Notes: generated by a model from the sequence alone, not told the origin. Shown: positions 1 to 13,210, counted from the first letter of the stretch. The stretch: 64,000 nucleotides of DNA from Morinoia aosen (GCA_030386875.1 CM059560.1:25579683-25643682); one strand, 5' to 3'. Translations and numbers: made by a program.

Positions 1-794
1 ACGACGATGATCTCCAAAATGATTTCTGATCTTTTTGATCAACAAAGTATTTTACTCTTGATGCTTAGAGTTAAAAATATCGAAACTGAAACCAGAGAGA
101 CATTTTATGGCACTTCATTCAGAAGCACAAAACGCCGTACAATTGCCCCACAAATGATATAAAGAAATTTCAAACGTAATACCTCATAAATATGATATAT
201 CGTGCAGGTGACGCTTTATATGTCATCAAAAGAAAATAAAGACACTCTGTATTACAACAGGGTTCTCAGAAAAAAAACATATATACTGAACATGACAAGT
301 CTAATGCACCTTCAAACGCAAGGAAACTTAATTCCGAAGTTCCGGAAAGGACGAAATGCTTTAGTGAACAAGTCAGCCTCGGCGTCGGTGGATTTGTGAA
401 AAGAAGTTCATGGTCTGAGATAAATTCTCCACATGTCTTCTATTACTATGGATGATAAATCTGTGAGGCTGTCCAAGTTCGTCCATTTCTAGTATTTAAA
501 CCCGTGAAACACCGAGTTGTCGTGTTAAAAATAAATGCCAATAAGTATATTTTGTATTATGAGCATAGGTAATGAATCAATATATGAAAAGGAATTATGA
601 TGAATAGCTAATAATACCACAGTTATGAAACGCTAAGAATTAAAATTCCTGGGTTATAAGTAATTGATGTGATTGATAGTTTTTTAGCCTTTTCAAGTGT
701 TCATTTAACATAACACGCTTTGAGACCTTCCATGCACATGATGAACGGGCGGGTAATATTATTTCTTATTTTATAGGAATTCGACTTGAATATC

Positions 795-2049
795 TCAAGA
801 TGCAGAAAGCCTTTGGAAAGATTCGTCCAACGCAGTAATCTTTGCTTCCAGCCATGCTATTTCACTCTGCAATTCTTGGTGGCGTTGTTGTTCTGCATCG
901 TATTTCTGTTTGCTTTTCCTCAGCTCCGTTCTAGTTCGCTCCCTGTACTCCTGAGCAGCAATTTTGTTAAGCTCTCTTTTCCGAGCTTTCATCTCTTCCA
1001 GGGACATGTTCTTATAGTCAGCTTTGGGCAACCTGCTGCGCTTCTTCTGCTTCTGCTTAGGCTTTGCTCCAGAGAGACCAAATTCACCTTCTGACGCACC
1101 TGAAGAAGACGAGTTGTTTCTCTGGAGATTGTCATACGCAACTCCAGAAGCAGTGCAATCAGCCAGTGGATAGAACGTAGGCTCATTAGTCGGGAAAAGA
1201 TTTTCAGGACATCCTTGGTGGCTGGCAAGCTGCGCGTTTGGATGCAGTTCACCTGTAAAGTCCACTTCATGGTACCCAGAAGGAGTGTGTTGGATTTCCT
1301 GGTATGAGCAGCTAGGATGCATTGAGTAGAGTTGCTTTGATGTTTGCAAAAATTCAGATGTAGCCAAAAATTCTTCAGAAGGAGACGTTTGCCCAATGCA
1401 ATCGTTCTGAATATTCATTTGAAATTTTGAATAGCCCGGCTCGGATGATCCCGCAAAAGAGCTACCGTCTTCTAAATGAGATTGCATCAAATCAGGTGAT
1501 GTTCTGTACAGTGAAGCAGCTTCACCAATTCCCGGTGTAATGCGGTTGGGATCACCGCGAGGCACTGCGGTCTTCTTTTTAGCTTTAGCCTTAGCTGGCC
1601 TGGGCTGTAGAGGTTCCTCTAGATAGTTGGATACGGGTGAGCTTTGTTGATAGATATTCGGGTGCGGATATATATGTGAGCTGTCAGTGGTCACTAATTG
1701 ATCTTGGTGATCGTCTGAAAGTCCCCAAATATCAGGAGACTGAAATTCATCTTTCTGTCCCTTGAGAGAGTCGGTCGTAGGCATCGGGAGGTTGTCTCCA
1801 GCACGCTGATACGGCAAACACAAACTCGCATCAAACCTCTCACCAAACACGTTTGGTGTGGTTGGTGCGTGTCCAGATGGCTGCTGCTCCGTAGCCAAAC
1901 TCTGCATTAGATGAAATTTAATGTTACTTGTAATTCATTGAAATTTTGTGGTTCAGAGAATATCAACGCGCGATGATGTCAAGCCAGATAGCAGCTGTCA
2001 AACAATTTCAAGGGAGGAGATGAAGATAAATTTGTAACTTTATAATTAC

Positions 2050-2106
<57 letters not shown>

Positions 2107-2569
2107 AGTAGTTGATGAATTTCTCAGCTGAAGAGGATTTACAAATTTTTTTCAACAGATACTAAATAATTAGCCAAATGAAACATCATGTTCTCTTTCC
2201 ATGATATATCATGCATTATGTCAAAAATATTTTTTTAGACGACCTATGAAATCTGCCCTATTTTCCCTAAATTAAATTGACCATTTGTAAAAACTTGATA
2301 GAGGAAAATATTCTTTCTGAAAAGAATAATTGAATCGCAAAAACTAAACTTACGTGCGGTTTGCCTCTTGAGAAAGAAGCCGACTGCTGATGTCCGTATT
2401 CCCTTGAGCCAAAAAAAGAAGATTCGTGTTCACCCCGCCACTGCAGGGGTGCACCGTAGCCCCCCTCGGGTTGTCCTACCATGGGATGAGCAGGGTCGTC
2501 ACCGAAAGGAGTCACTTCGATGTTATCCAGGTCCGTAGGCCAGTCATACTCTGATATAAATTCTTCCAT
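795..2569 (-). CDS. bZIP transcription factor, tandem copy 1
   Basis: Predicted nuclear DNA-binding protein of 440 aa from two exons on the minus strand: 2569-2354 (72 codons from an ATG, ending ...GKPH) and 1901-795 (SLATEQQ... to TGA). The intron has GTAAGT at 2353-2348 and an acceptor ending TGCAG at 1902, phase 0. The C-terminal 80 residues form a bZIP. The basic region core NKIAAQEYRER has the invariant Asn and Arg eight apart, and zipper leucines fall at +32, +39, +46 and +53 from that Asn, in the GCN4 register. The first two zipper d positions are Ser and Glu, so the zipper start is weak. Basic stretches KAKAKKK and KQKQKKRSR could be nuclear localisation signals. The acidic N-terminus may activate transcription. 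The NKxAAxxYR pattern recalls the ATF4/Cryptocephal group, but orthology is not established. It is the only copy with Ala, not Cys, at Asn+3. Confidence 0.87.
2051..2101. repeat. (TA)n microsatellite in bZIP gene 1 intron
   Basis: A run of about 25 TA units lies in the intron of bZIP gene 1. The corresponding intron of gene 2 lacks it, so it arose or was lost after the duplication. Confidence 0.95.
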
Positions 2570-2813
2570 GATAAAGTGGGGTAACAGCCACCGAAGTTAA
2601 GTTTTTCCAATTGTTAGTGCCAATATTTAAAGGGAGGAATTTTACCTGAATCGTTGCTTTGAATCAGTGAAGCTCCACAAAACTGAGATGTACCCAAGAA
2701 CTTCTTAACTTTCCGTATATTCTGATATTCTGTTGTTTTTCGATTTAGTTGCAATCCGTAAAATTTTTAGAATCTTCAGCTAAGAGGAGATCCAGAGACT
2801 TGCTTCTGCGTGT

Positions 2814-2935
2814 TGACTCAACTGCGACAAAGCGATGCAGGTCGCGTCTTTTATAGAAGCTTAGAACGTTTGAGAGATGCCTGCTTCCTGACGATCCCGG
2901 CATTGATGTCTTGCGTTATCTTGCTCCGCCTTATA
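2814..2935 (-). promoter_or_regulatory. TATA/initiator promoter of bZIP gene 1
   Basis: On the minus strand TATAAAAG lies at 2855-2848, and an initiator-like GTCGCAGT places a likely start at about 2823, 32 bases from the first T of the TATA box. This leaves a 5' UTR of about 254 nt before the ATG at 2569. The same boxes at the same spacing occur before the other two bZIP genes. The 75 bp upstream of the TATA box are almost unchanged even in the diverged gene 3. An AP-1-like TGAGTCA lies just downstream of the start in copies 1 and 2 only. Confidence 0.75.
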
Positions 2936-2989
2936 TCTCCAGAGCGTGTACCTCCTGCATTTCAGTTGCAGAGCATCGTGTAACTTTCT

Positions 2990-5900
2990 AATTATCATTG
3001 AGATACAAGCCCGAAACTTGGGATCCAATGTAGGTGTTGTTGTGAAAACGTTCGTTTAGGATATTTCCTGTTCGATGTTTGCAGAAGTGAGAGGACCATT
3101 TGATCCGTGCAGCATATGTTCAATAGTTCTTAAAAGTAGCTAGAATTTAGCTGCTCGCATGAGTTATATCCCCATAAATTTAAATTCTCCGTCTGTTAAT
3201 TCAAAGCAGTCGCCAAGCAACAATGTATATAAGTTAATTATTCTCCAAATCCGTTGCTTTAGGGTATCATCCTTTGTTTTATAGCCTTTCGCTTCGTCCT
3301 CCAATTCCTGGTTTAATTTTAAATTGTTACACCTTTACAGTCTACAATATGTTTTGCCAATGGACAACATCTCTTTATCAGTTTTATCATGGCGTCATCA
3401 ACCGAAATTTTATTAAGGATCTTGCCATTGTATCACTCGCTCTGGCTGTCCCATTTCAGATATTTTGTGCTCTGTTCAGTTATTGAAGCTATACCAGGGC
3501 TCCAGTATCAGCATCTGAATTTTAATATCTGTTTGCATTCTTAACAACATTTTTGTGCCTTAATTTGGGTATGGGATTGAAAATGCGAAATTTGTGCTCT
3601 CCACTCTCTTTGGGAAGGGTTGAAATATCAAGAGTTTGAAATGAAAAGTTCTAGTGTTGGCACTGATTCCTCGTTGATGGCTGAAATGAAAAGCAATTGG
3701 GCGGTCTTTCATGTGTGAAATTTCAGAATGTTGGAAGGGCGTAATAGAATGTTGGGTGAGGTGCTGCCGACGTAAGACTGCCCGTCGCAATTGTCACGTG
3801 TAAAACGTACACGTATGGCGTTAGGCAATCTTCCTCACATAATTCCCACGATCGCAATGGTGAAAAACTTCAAGAGCTCCTTTGGTTAGAAGTGGCGAGA
3901 ATGGCTAATTCAATTTGAGGATCAGTGTGAATGCAAATAATATTTTTAACGAAAATACAGGAAGAAAATACAGTATTTTGGATGGGAAATTTTGAAACCT
4001 AGTTTCTCCTGGTGACGAAGTTTTCATGATTCTACCAATATATTAGACGGAACCAACAGATACTGGTGAGAAAAAATTGACTGTATAACATTGAATCACT
4101 TGACAGTGACGAAAGTGGTGTCGACTCGAGCCTAGAGACATCGACAGCCGCTTACAAACACTTTTTGCGAAGATTATGTCATAATGCATGCACAGATTGA
4201 CAAAACAATTTAGTGGAGGAAGCATCGTCAATGAATGTATCCTAAGTTGTGCTTCAAAACTTGGGGAAAACTTTTGTTTCATAATTGGTATGTCCTATTG
4301 TTTGAAAACTCGATTCAAGAACGATGCCTTCGAGCTCTGGTCTCGGATACGTCTGGATATAGTGACCTTGCTGAAACGAACGCAGATTGCGAAGCCTTTA
4401 TGTACTCCATTGTACTTATAGTTATATTGTGAATTAATGGCTCAATATCGGAGTTGAAATCATAGCCGCGCGAGCGGAGATGTCATTTTTCCCTCTCATC
4501 CGTGCTAACGCATCGTTCTCAATTGAAGGACCACCAAATAATGAACTCTGTGCACATGGTCAGAGTGGGATCATGACAAACGCGAGTTCAATTGGACAGA
4601 ATATAAGCAGACTGTAAAATAGTGAATTCGTTTTAAAATTGCGCAGAAAAATATACCAAACCGAACCTCAGCTGCTCGAGGCTGGGCCACCCATTCTCCT
4701 CATCAACGCTCGCCCACACGCCCGCCAATGGTGGGATTCAAAAGCTGCTTTGAAATGTGGTTGGGAAGTTTACCTCATAAGGTTTATAGCCCTGACATGA
4801 GTTCATGAAATTTTCCCTTTTTTCGATGATTTCATTGTAATTAGGGTCTTTTTAGTGAGAGCTAACAGACGAAAATTGACGTTTAATACCATTTTTCTAA
4901 GTTTACTCACTTCATCAATAGTACATCTGTTCTGATTCTTTGCTCTGAATGAACGAAGAGGAAGAATATTTCAAACAGTTCTCTATGCCTAGAACAATGA
5001 GACTAGTTTATTTATACCAGTAATTACAGCCTCTTTTGGAAAATTATGGAGCAGTATAAAGCAACCATAAGTCTGGTTGACGAGAATCGATCGTGCTAAC
5101 GAGCCGTTCTGTGCAGGATTTCACGCGTGTTACCGCAGTACAGACTGCGGTAACTACTGCTGGCAAATAGCGACGAATATCTACTTGGCAGAGTTCACTG
5201 ACGGAATCCCTGCAGTTCTGTACTCATCTATGTACGATGCAAGAAAACTGCTGTAGAAACGAAAATAATGTGTGAATCGCTGCAAAGCCTCAGTGGATGC
5301 TAATCCACTGAGGATTGAAATGGATACTACTAGTAATCCGATACTGTCACGAGTAGGAGTAGAACTGTCACGAGTTTAGTTAGGTACGATGATGACAACG
5401 GAGCAAAAGAAGGTCCTTATTTCTGTCCAATTTTTTGACGGCTTAGGGATTTGAGCAAAGGAAAGTGTATTTTTGTGTTTCTATAAGTACATTTACAAAA
5501 GTTTAAATTTGAGACGTATAAATCATGATGAGTGCTCAAAATTTTGCGATCCATATCGCTCAAATGTGATGTTACTCTTTGTGAGGCATTGCAGCGATTC
5601 TTTTTCATTCAACAGTAGATGATACGTTAGTCAGCTTGCTGGTCTGGCATCCCAGAATTATCACATACTGTATTTCCCTCAAAAATAATTCTATTTCCTA
5701 GTTGTGGCATGAGATTTCTCCTGGTTTTGACATAAAATATCAGTATTGTCATCCGGTATTAGACTTAGAACGTTATTTTGAATGATATTCATACATTTAT
5801 TCAAGTGGAAAACATTCTTAGTATCAAAATATCATTTGCATTATCTAGAAGCTTGAAGAGTCATAAAAAAAACTGAGGAGTTATATCGTCCACCTTCAGT

Positions 5901-6420
5901 GGTTAATGTAGTCTAAAATTGAGATATAATGAAGTAATCACAACAATATCGCCATATTCAGGAGACAAAATTTGTCGAAATGTACTGATGCAAATATTAC
6001 CCACAACCTGACGTCACTTTCTCTTTGACAAAAAGTAGTCTCGTGTCATAGACTTTGTGCTGCTCCAGGTGAGATGATATGAACGTGGGCACTGCTGATA
6101 AGTTCGAATTGTTATGCTGTTTTTTCTGAATTCCGAAAAATTTTTCATCAATGATAGCTAAAGCTCATCATGAAGTCGATACTCTGGCGGCAAGAAAGAA
6201 ACATTTTGTGTGTGCGGGCCAAACATTCTACAATTTTCACCTTTGTTTTCGCTGAGAGTTGGGTTTTGAAAAGGCAGTGAGAAGATTCTGAGATTTTTAC
6301 GATTAAGCTGATTTTGGTAAGTTACGTTTTCGTCGCAATGATAGAAAGTTCATTACGCTGCGTATAAACTCAAAGACAAACACCTCTGGGGAACTGTTAA
6401 CACAACGAATCAGGGCATTG
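2990..6420. other. Spacer upstream of bZIP gene 1
   Basis: No coding exon can be supported; the short ORFs differ in frame or are lost in unit B. The segment at about 4925-5530 has no counterpart in unit B. A perfect CRE, TGACGTCA, lies at 6009-6016 and is kept in unit B, next to a shared CAGGTGAG stretch. Confidence 0.6.
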
Positions 6421-6427
6421 CGGACGA

Positions 6428-6557
6428 TCTCTCCACCGGGAGATGTGGCTGTACACGAACACAGCCAAGCACAGCTCTGTGCTGCCACCAGTATCTCTCC
6501 ACCGAGAGATGAGGCTGAACACGAACACAGCCCAGTGCAGCTCTGTGCTGCCGCCAG
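6428..6557. repeat. Minisatellite, about 65-bp unit, two copies
   Basis: Two head-to-tail units begin ATCTCTCCACCG and end in a CTGCCRCCAGT-type sequence. Each carries two small dyads, GGCTGT with ACAGCC (imperfect in the second unit) and a GCAGC/GCTGC-type pair. The same locus in unit B has six units. Confidence 0.85.
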
Positions 6558-7835
6558 TATTACACGAGTCTTTCATTGATATTCCAACCCAGAAACGGCT
6601 CAGCTATGTGAGCGCGCGGCTGTTGAAAAATCGCAGACGGCCTATGAGTTATTTGCAGTCAATGATGTCTATTTCGCACAAGAGTTCCAATTGTGTTGAA
6701 ACTCAGTTGAAAGGAATTCAGTATACCTCAGAATTCCACAACACGAAGCAGCTCGTAAATTTCACCCGTCAGTTTTGTTTGATCGAATATCCTGTTATTC
6801 TATACGAAAAAATATAGTTGAAGACTTGGCTAACTCTCTTGTGAAATGTGAAATAACCTTTAGTACGTCGCTCGTTCAATTGCCTGTCTAGTAATTGGAA
6901 ACTCTTAACCTCTTCTTTCTTGCGTACAGAGAATATTTTTCTTTCATCATTAAAAAGAGTAAAAATAGATTTTCCACCGACCAGTCTCTGTATTTCCTTA
7001 TATACACTGGGTGCATTAAGTTGAAAAATAGAATCAATAGATGCAGGATCCCACGACGATGACCTCCAAAATTTTTTCTGGTCTTTTTAAACAACTAAGT
7101 ATTTTACACTTGATGGGAATAATTAAAAGTATCAAAACTACATCTCATTGCGCTTTATTTAGAAACACAATGCGGCGTACAATTGCCCTAAAAATAATAT
7201 TAAAAATTGTTAAAAATAATTCCTCACAAATATAATAAATCCTGCATGTGATGCCTTATATGTCACCATAAAAAAATAAAGACACTCATTTTTACTTTAG
7301 GGTTCTCAGATAAAAACATATATACTGAACATGACAAGCCTTATGCACCTTCAAACGCAAGGAAACTTAATTCCGAAGTTCCGGAAAGGACGAAATGCTC
7401 TAGTGAACAAGGCAACCTCGGCGTCGGTGGATTTGTGAAAAGAAGTTCATGGTCTGAGATATATTCTCCACATGTCTTCTATTACCATGGATGATAAATC
7501 TGTGAGGTTGTCCAAGTTCGTCCATTTCTAGTATTTAAACCCGTGAAACACAGAGTTATCGTATAATAATAAATGCCAATAAATATATGCGTCATATTAT
7601 GAGCATACATAATAAATAAATATATAATTAGGAATTATGATTAATTGTTAATAGTACCACACTTATTAATCACTCAGAATTAAAATTTGTGGGAAGTGAG
7701 CAATTGATTTAATTAATAGTTTTTTTAGCTATTTCAACTATTCCTTTAAAACTACATGCTTAGATGACCTTCCGTGGACAAGATTAACGAGTGGATAATA
7801 TTATTTCCTTCATTATAGTGGTTTGACTTGATATC

Positions 7836-9589
7836 TTACGATGCAGAAAGCCTTTGGAAAGATTCTTCCAGAGCAGCAATCTTTGCTTCCAGCCATGCTA
7901 TTTCACTTTGCATTTGTTGGTGGCGTTGTTGTTCTGCATCGTATTTCTGTTTGCTCTTCATGAGCTCCATTCCAGTTCGCTCCCGGTACTCCTTAGCACA
8001 AATTTTGTTAAGTTCTCTTTTCCGAGCTTGCATCTCTTCCAGAGACATGTTCCCATAGTCAGCTTTGGTCAACCTGCTGCGCTTCTTCTGCTTCTGCTTT
8101 GGCTTTCCTCCAGAGAGACCAAATTCATTATCCGACCCTCCTGAAGATGATGAGTTGTTTTGGAGAAAATCATACGCAACTCCGGAGGCAGAGCAGCCAG
8201 CCAGTGGAGATAACGTAGGTTCATTAGTCGGGAAAAGATTTTCAGGACTGCCTTGATGGCTGGCAAGCTGCGCGTTTGGATGCAGTCCACCTGCAGAATC
8301 CCCTTCAACGTACCTAGGAGGAATACGAGTATGTTCGATTTCCTGGTATGAGCAGCTAGGATGCATAGAGTAGAGTTGCTCTGATGTTTGCAAAAATTCA
8401 GTTTTAGCCAAAAATTCTCTACAATGTGACGTTTGCCCAATGCAATCGCTCTGACTATTCATTTGAAATCTTGAACGGCCCGGCTCGGATGATCCCGCAA
8501 AAGAGCTACCGCTTCCTAAATGAGATTGCATCAAACCAGGGGATGTTTCGTACAGTGAAGCAGCTTCACCAGTTCCCGGTGCAATGCGGTTGGGAAAACC
8601 GTGAGGCACCGTGATCTTCTTTTTAGGTTTAGCCTTAGCTGGCCTGGGCTGTAGTGGTTCTCCTAGATAGTTGGAAATGGGTGAGGTTTGTTGATAGGTA
8701 CTTGTGTGTGAGAGCATGCGTGAGCTGTCTGTTCTCACTAACTGATCTCGGTGCTCGTCTGAAAGTCCCCAAATATCAGGAGACTGAAATTCATCTTCCT
8801 GTCCCTTGAGAGAGCGGAAGTCAGGCGTAATCATCGGGAGGTTGTCTCCAGTACGCAGATACGGCGAGTCCAAACTCGCATCAAACCTCTCACCAAACAC
8901 GTTTGGTGGGGTTGGTGCGAGTTCAGATGGCTGCTGCCCCGTAGCCAAACTCTGCATGAGATGAAATTAAAGAATATTCGTTTAATTTGAATTGAATTTT
9001 ATCAGCAAATATTTGCTTGCAATTGTCAGTGTCAAGCCAGATAGCTGTTGTCATACAATTTCATGGAAGTAGAACAAAATTAATTAGTTCCTATATCATT
9101 GCGTTTATTTACAAATAGTTGTTAAATTTTTCAGTTGAAAGGGCTAACTATTTGTTTGTGAGTTTTATTGCAAATGATATGAATAATAAATAATCAAACA
9201 TAACTTCAGGTTTTCTGCCCACAATATATCATACATTTTGTAAAAAAGCAATTTTTTTAGACGACTGATGAAAGCAACCTTTTCACTAAGTCAAGATGAT
9301 AATTTTTTCTTGTCATATTTCATCTGGAAGGAAAAGCTTTCAGTGCACAATGAATCAGAAAAGCTAAACTTACGTGTGGTTTGCTTATTGACAGCGAAGC
9401 CGACTGTTGAGGTTCGTATTCCCAAGAGCCAAAGAGAGAAGGTTCGGGTTCACCCCGTGCCTGCAGGGGTGCACCATAGCTCCCCTCGGGTTGTCCTATC
9501 ATGGGATGAGCAGGGTCGTCTCCGAAAGGTGTCAATACGATGTCATTAAGGTCCGAAGGCAAGTCATATTCCGATTTAAATTCTTCCAT
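7836..9589 (-). CDS. bZIP transcription factor, tandem copy 2
   Basis: Predicted 443-aa bZIP protein with exons 9589-9374 (72 codons, ends ISKPH) and 8951-7836. The donor is GTAAGT at 9373-9368 and the acceptor ends TGCAG, phase 0, as in copy 1. The basic core is NKICAKEYRER, with Cys where copy 1 has Ala. Zipper d positions are Met at +32, then Leu at +39, +46 and +53; the C-terminus ESFQRLSAS is shared by the family. Estimated by eye, the protein is roughly three-quarters identical to copy 1, with changes spread over the whole length but few in the bZIP and in the N-terminal motifs TPFGDDPAHPM and SLFGS. Both reading frames are intact, so both copies appear to be under constraint. Expected role: dimerising nuclear regulator, perhaps pairing with its paralogs. 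Confidence 0.87.
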
Positions 9590-9833
9590 GATGAAAAGGA
9601 GTAACAGCAGCCGAAGACGAGTTTTTCCAATTGGTGTTGTAAATATTTAAACGGTGGAATTTTCCCTGAATCGTTGCTTTGAATCAGTGAAGCGCCACAA
9701 AAATGAGATGTACTCAAGAACTTCTTAACTTTCCGTATATCCCGATATTCTGTTGTTTTTCGATTTAGTAGCAATCCGTAAAATTTTTAGAGTCTTTAGC
9801 TGAGAGGAGATCCAGAGACTTGCTACTGTGTGT

Positions 9834-9955
9834 TGACTCAACTGCGACAAAGCGATGCAGGTCGCGTCTTTTATAGAAGCTGAGAACGTTTTAGAGATGC
9901 CTGCTTCCTGACGATCCCGGCATTGATGTCTTGCGTTATCTTGCTCCGCCTTATA
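9834..9955 (-). promoter_or_regulatory. TATA/initiator promoter of bZIP gene 2
   Basis: TATAAAAG on the minus strand at 9875-9868 and GTCGCAGT with the likely start at about 9843, the same 32-base spacing as gene 1. The upstream block is nearly identical to that of gene 1. Confidence 0.75.
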
Positions 9956-10009
9956 TCTCTAGAATGTATACCTCGTGCATTTCAGTTGGAAAGCATCGTG
10001 TAACTTTCT

Positions 10010-12815
10010 AATTATCACTGAGATCCAAGCACGAAACTTGGTATCAAATGTAAGTGTTGATGTCAAAGGGTTTGTAAAGGCTATTTCCTGTTCGAGGTAT
10101 AAAGAAGTGAAAGGACCATTTGATTCGTGTAGCATATGTTCAGTAGTTTTTAAAAGTGCCTTGAATTTTGCTGCTCGCGTGAGTTATATCACCATAAATT
10201 TAAATTTTCAGTCTGTTAATTCAAAGCAGTCGCCAAGCAACAATGTATTTAAGTTAATTATTCTCCAAATTCGTTTCTTTAGTGTATCATCCGTTTTATA
10301 ACCTTTCGCTTCGTACTCCAATTCCAGGTTAAATTTAAAATTGCTGCGCCGTTACTGTCCACAATATTTTTTTTCCAATGGACCACATCTCCTCATCAGT
10401 TATTTATCAGGGTGTCATCAATCCAAATTTTATTAAGGATCTTGTCTCTGTATCACTTGCTCTGACTGTCCTTCTATTTCAGATATTTTGTGCTCTGTTG
10501 AGTTATTGAAGCCATACCAAAGAATTAGAATCCGCTACTCAATTCTAACATCGGTGTGTATTCTCAATAACATTTTTGTGCGTATTTAGATACGGGGTTT
10601 AAAAGACGAAACTTGTGCGCTCCACTTTCTTTGGGAAGGGTGGAAATATCAAGAGTTTGAAAAGAAAAGCTCAAGTGTTGGCTTTGATTCTTCGTTGATG
10701 GCTTAAATAAAAAGCAAATGGCGGCAAATAGGCATTCCTTTCATGTGTGCAACTTCAGAATGTTGGAAGGGCGTAATAGAATGTCGAGTGAGGTGCTGTC
10801 AATGTATAAGACTACCCGTAGCAATAATGTCTTTAGTAAAAATAAGCGCGTTTGGCCCAGAGGCAATCCTCTTCACATAATTTCCCAAGACCCCAATGGT
10901 AAACAACTTCGAGTTATCCTCGTTATAGTTAAAAGTGACGACAATGGTAAAATATACCGCAAACTATATGCTAGAATCAGTGTAAATAAAATAATATTTT
11001 TACCGATTATACAGGAAGAAAGTACGATATTTTGTTTGGCCAATTTTGAAACTTTTCAATGAAAAAGAGTACCAATATATTATAAAGAATCAACAGACGC
11101 GAGTGAGAAAAAACTGACTGTCCAGCACTGTATCACTTGACGTTGACGGAAATGGTGAAATTACACATCGACACAGACCTAGAAACACCTTATACAAAGT
11201 TGATGTAATAATTAATGCATAGATTGACGACACAGTGTAGTGGGGGAAGCATTGCCAATGAATGTATCCCCAGTTGTGTTTCAGAATTTTGGGATGAAGG
11301 ACGGTTTTTTGTTTCATCATTGGTATTATATGTACCAATTTCATTATTGGTATGTTCGATATCCCGATTCAAGAAAGAAACCTTCGAGCACCGATGCCGG
11401 ATACGTCTGGATAGAGTGCTCTTGCTGAAACGAACATAGGACGTAGGTTGGGAAGCCTTTCTCCTCTGAATCGTAGGTATAGTTTAATTTGGATTAGAGA
11501 CTTTGACTCTCAGTTGAAATCATAGCCAAACGAGCTGAGATGTCAACTTTTTTCAGAGCCATGCTAATTCGTTGCTGTCAATCGAAGTAACAACAAATAA
11601 TGAACTTTGCAAATGGCCACCGTGGGAACACCACAAACGTGAGTTTATTTGGGCAAAGTATAAGCTGACTGAAAAATAGTGAATTCGTTTTAAAATTGCG
11701 CAGAAAAATACACAAAACCGAATCTCAACGGATCGAAGCTGGGCCACCCATTCTCCTCAACAACGCTCGCCCACACGCCCGCCCACGTTGTGATTCAAAA
11801 GCTGCTTTGAAATGCAGTTGGGAAGTGTTACCTCATAAGGTCTATAGCCCTGATATGAGTTCGTGAGATGTTCCCTTCTTTCGACGATTTCATTATAACT
11901 AGGCCCTTTTTACTATGCTGAGTGAGAGCTAATAGACGAAAATTGATAGTTAATACAACTTTTTATATTAACTCATTTTATCAATTTCATTTCATCAAGA
12001 GTTCTCAAAATTGTACGACCCATATTACTCAAATGTGATATCACTCTTTAGGAGACATTGCAGCGATTCTTCTTCATGAAAAATAGATGATGCGTTTGTG
12101 AGCTTGCTGGTCTGGCATCTGGCATCCTAGAATTATCCCATACTGTAGTTCCCCTGAGGAATAATCTTATTTCCTAGTTGTGGCATGAGATTTCTCTTAA
12201 TTTGACAACAAAGATGAGTAATATTTGGCGGTATATGACTTGAGAACGTTATTTTGAATAATATTTTTACATTCACTCAAGCAGAAAGAATTTTTAGATT
12301 TAAAATAGCATTTGCTTTATCTAGAAGCTTGCAGAGTCAAAAACATAAACAACTGAGGTGTTACGTATATCATTTACTTTCAGTAATTAATTTAAGCTAA
12401 AATTAGGATGTATAGTGAATTAATCAGAACAACATCGTCATATACAGGAGACGGAATTCGTTTAAATATGCTGTTGTAAATATTACCTATAACCTGACGT
12501 CACTAGGTTGTTGACGAAAAGTGATCTCATGTTATAGACATTTTGCTGCTCCAGGTGAGTTGATAAAAACGTGAGCAGCGCTCAGAAGTTCGAACTATTA
12601 TGCCGTTTTTTCTGACTTTCGAGAAAATTATCATCAATGAAACCTAAAGCTCAATGAAGTCGATACTCCAGCGGTAAGAAAGAAACATTTTGTTTGTGCA
12701 GGCCAAGCATTCTACAATTTTCACATATTTTTTCGCTGAGAGTAGGATTCTGAAAATTTAATCCAATGATTCAGCCTCTGGTGAACTATTAACTCAACGA
12801 ATCAAATCATTGCGG
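10010..12815. other. Spacer upstream of bZIP gene 2
   Basis: Counterpart of 2990-6420; no supported gene. The ORF at 10718-11062 is not preserved in unit A. It lacks the roughly 600-bp segment found at 4925-5530. The CRE TGACGTCA is retained at 12495-12502. Confidence 0.6.
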
Positions 12816-12817
12816 AC

Positions 12818-13210
12818 GATCTCTCCACTGGAAGAAGAGGCTGTACACTACACGAACACAGCCAGCGCAGCTCTGTGCTGCCACCAATATCTCTCCACCA
12901 GAGATGAGGCTGTACACGAACACAGCCAGCACAGCTCTGTGCTGCCACCAATATCTCTCCACCGGAGGTGAGGCTGTACACGAACACAGCCAGCGCAGCT
13001 CTGTGCTGCCGCCAGTATCTCTCCACCGGAGATGAGACTGTGCACGAACACAGCCAGCGCAGCTCTGTGCTGCCGCCAGTATCTCTCCACCGGAGATGAG
13101 ACTGTACACGAACACAGCCAAGTGTAACTCTGTGCTGCCGCCAGTATCTCTCCACCGGAGGTGAGGCTGTACACGGACACAGCCAAGTGCAGTTCTGTGC
13201 TGCCGCCAGT
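12818..13210. repeat. Minisatellite, 64-65-bp unit, six copies
   Basis: Six tandem units, for example 13017-13080 (64 bp), 13081-13145 and 13146-13210 (65 bp each). The units differ at a few positions. This is an expansion relative to the two units at 6428-6557. Confidence 0.92.

Larger units (their letters stand above)
1..6730. repeat. Tandem duplication unit A (contains bZIP gene 1)
   Basis: This block aligns along most of its length with 7053-13373, in coding and noncoding DNA alike: 1-70 matches 7053-7120, and the 3' flank, exons, intron, promoter and upstream spacer follow in the same order. It may begin left of the window. Similarity stops at about 6730 in this copy. Noncoding identity is high enough to suggest a fairly recent duplication. 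Differences include a (TA)n run in the intron at 2051-2101 and an extra segment at about 4925-5530. Confidence 0.85.

Noticed and set aside
786-1094. Plus-strand ORF, likewise 989-1396 minus and 7854-8440 on both strands
   Set aside because: They are antisense or shifted frames of the bZIP exons.
10718-11062. 114-codon plus ORF upstream of bZIP gene 2
   Set aside because: The matching place in unit A (3700-4020) is broken by stops and indels, so it is not conserved coding.
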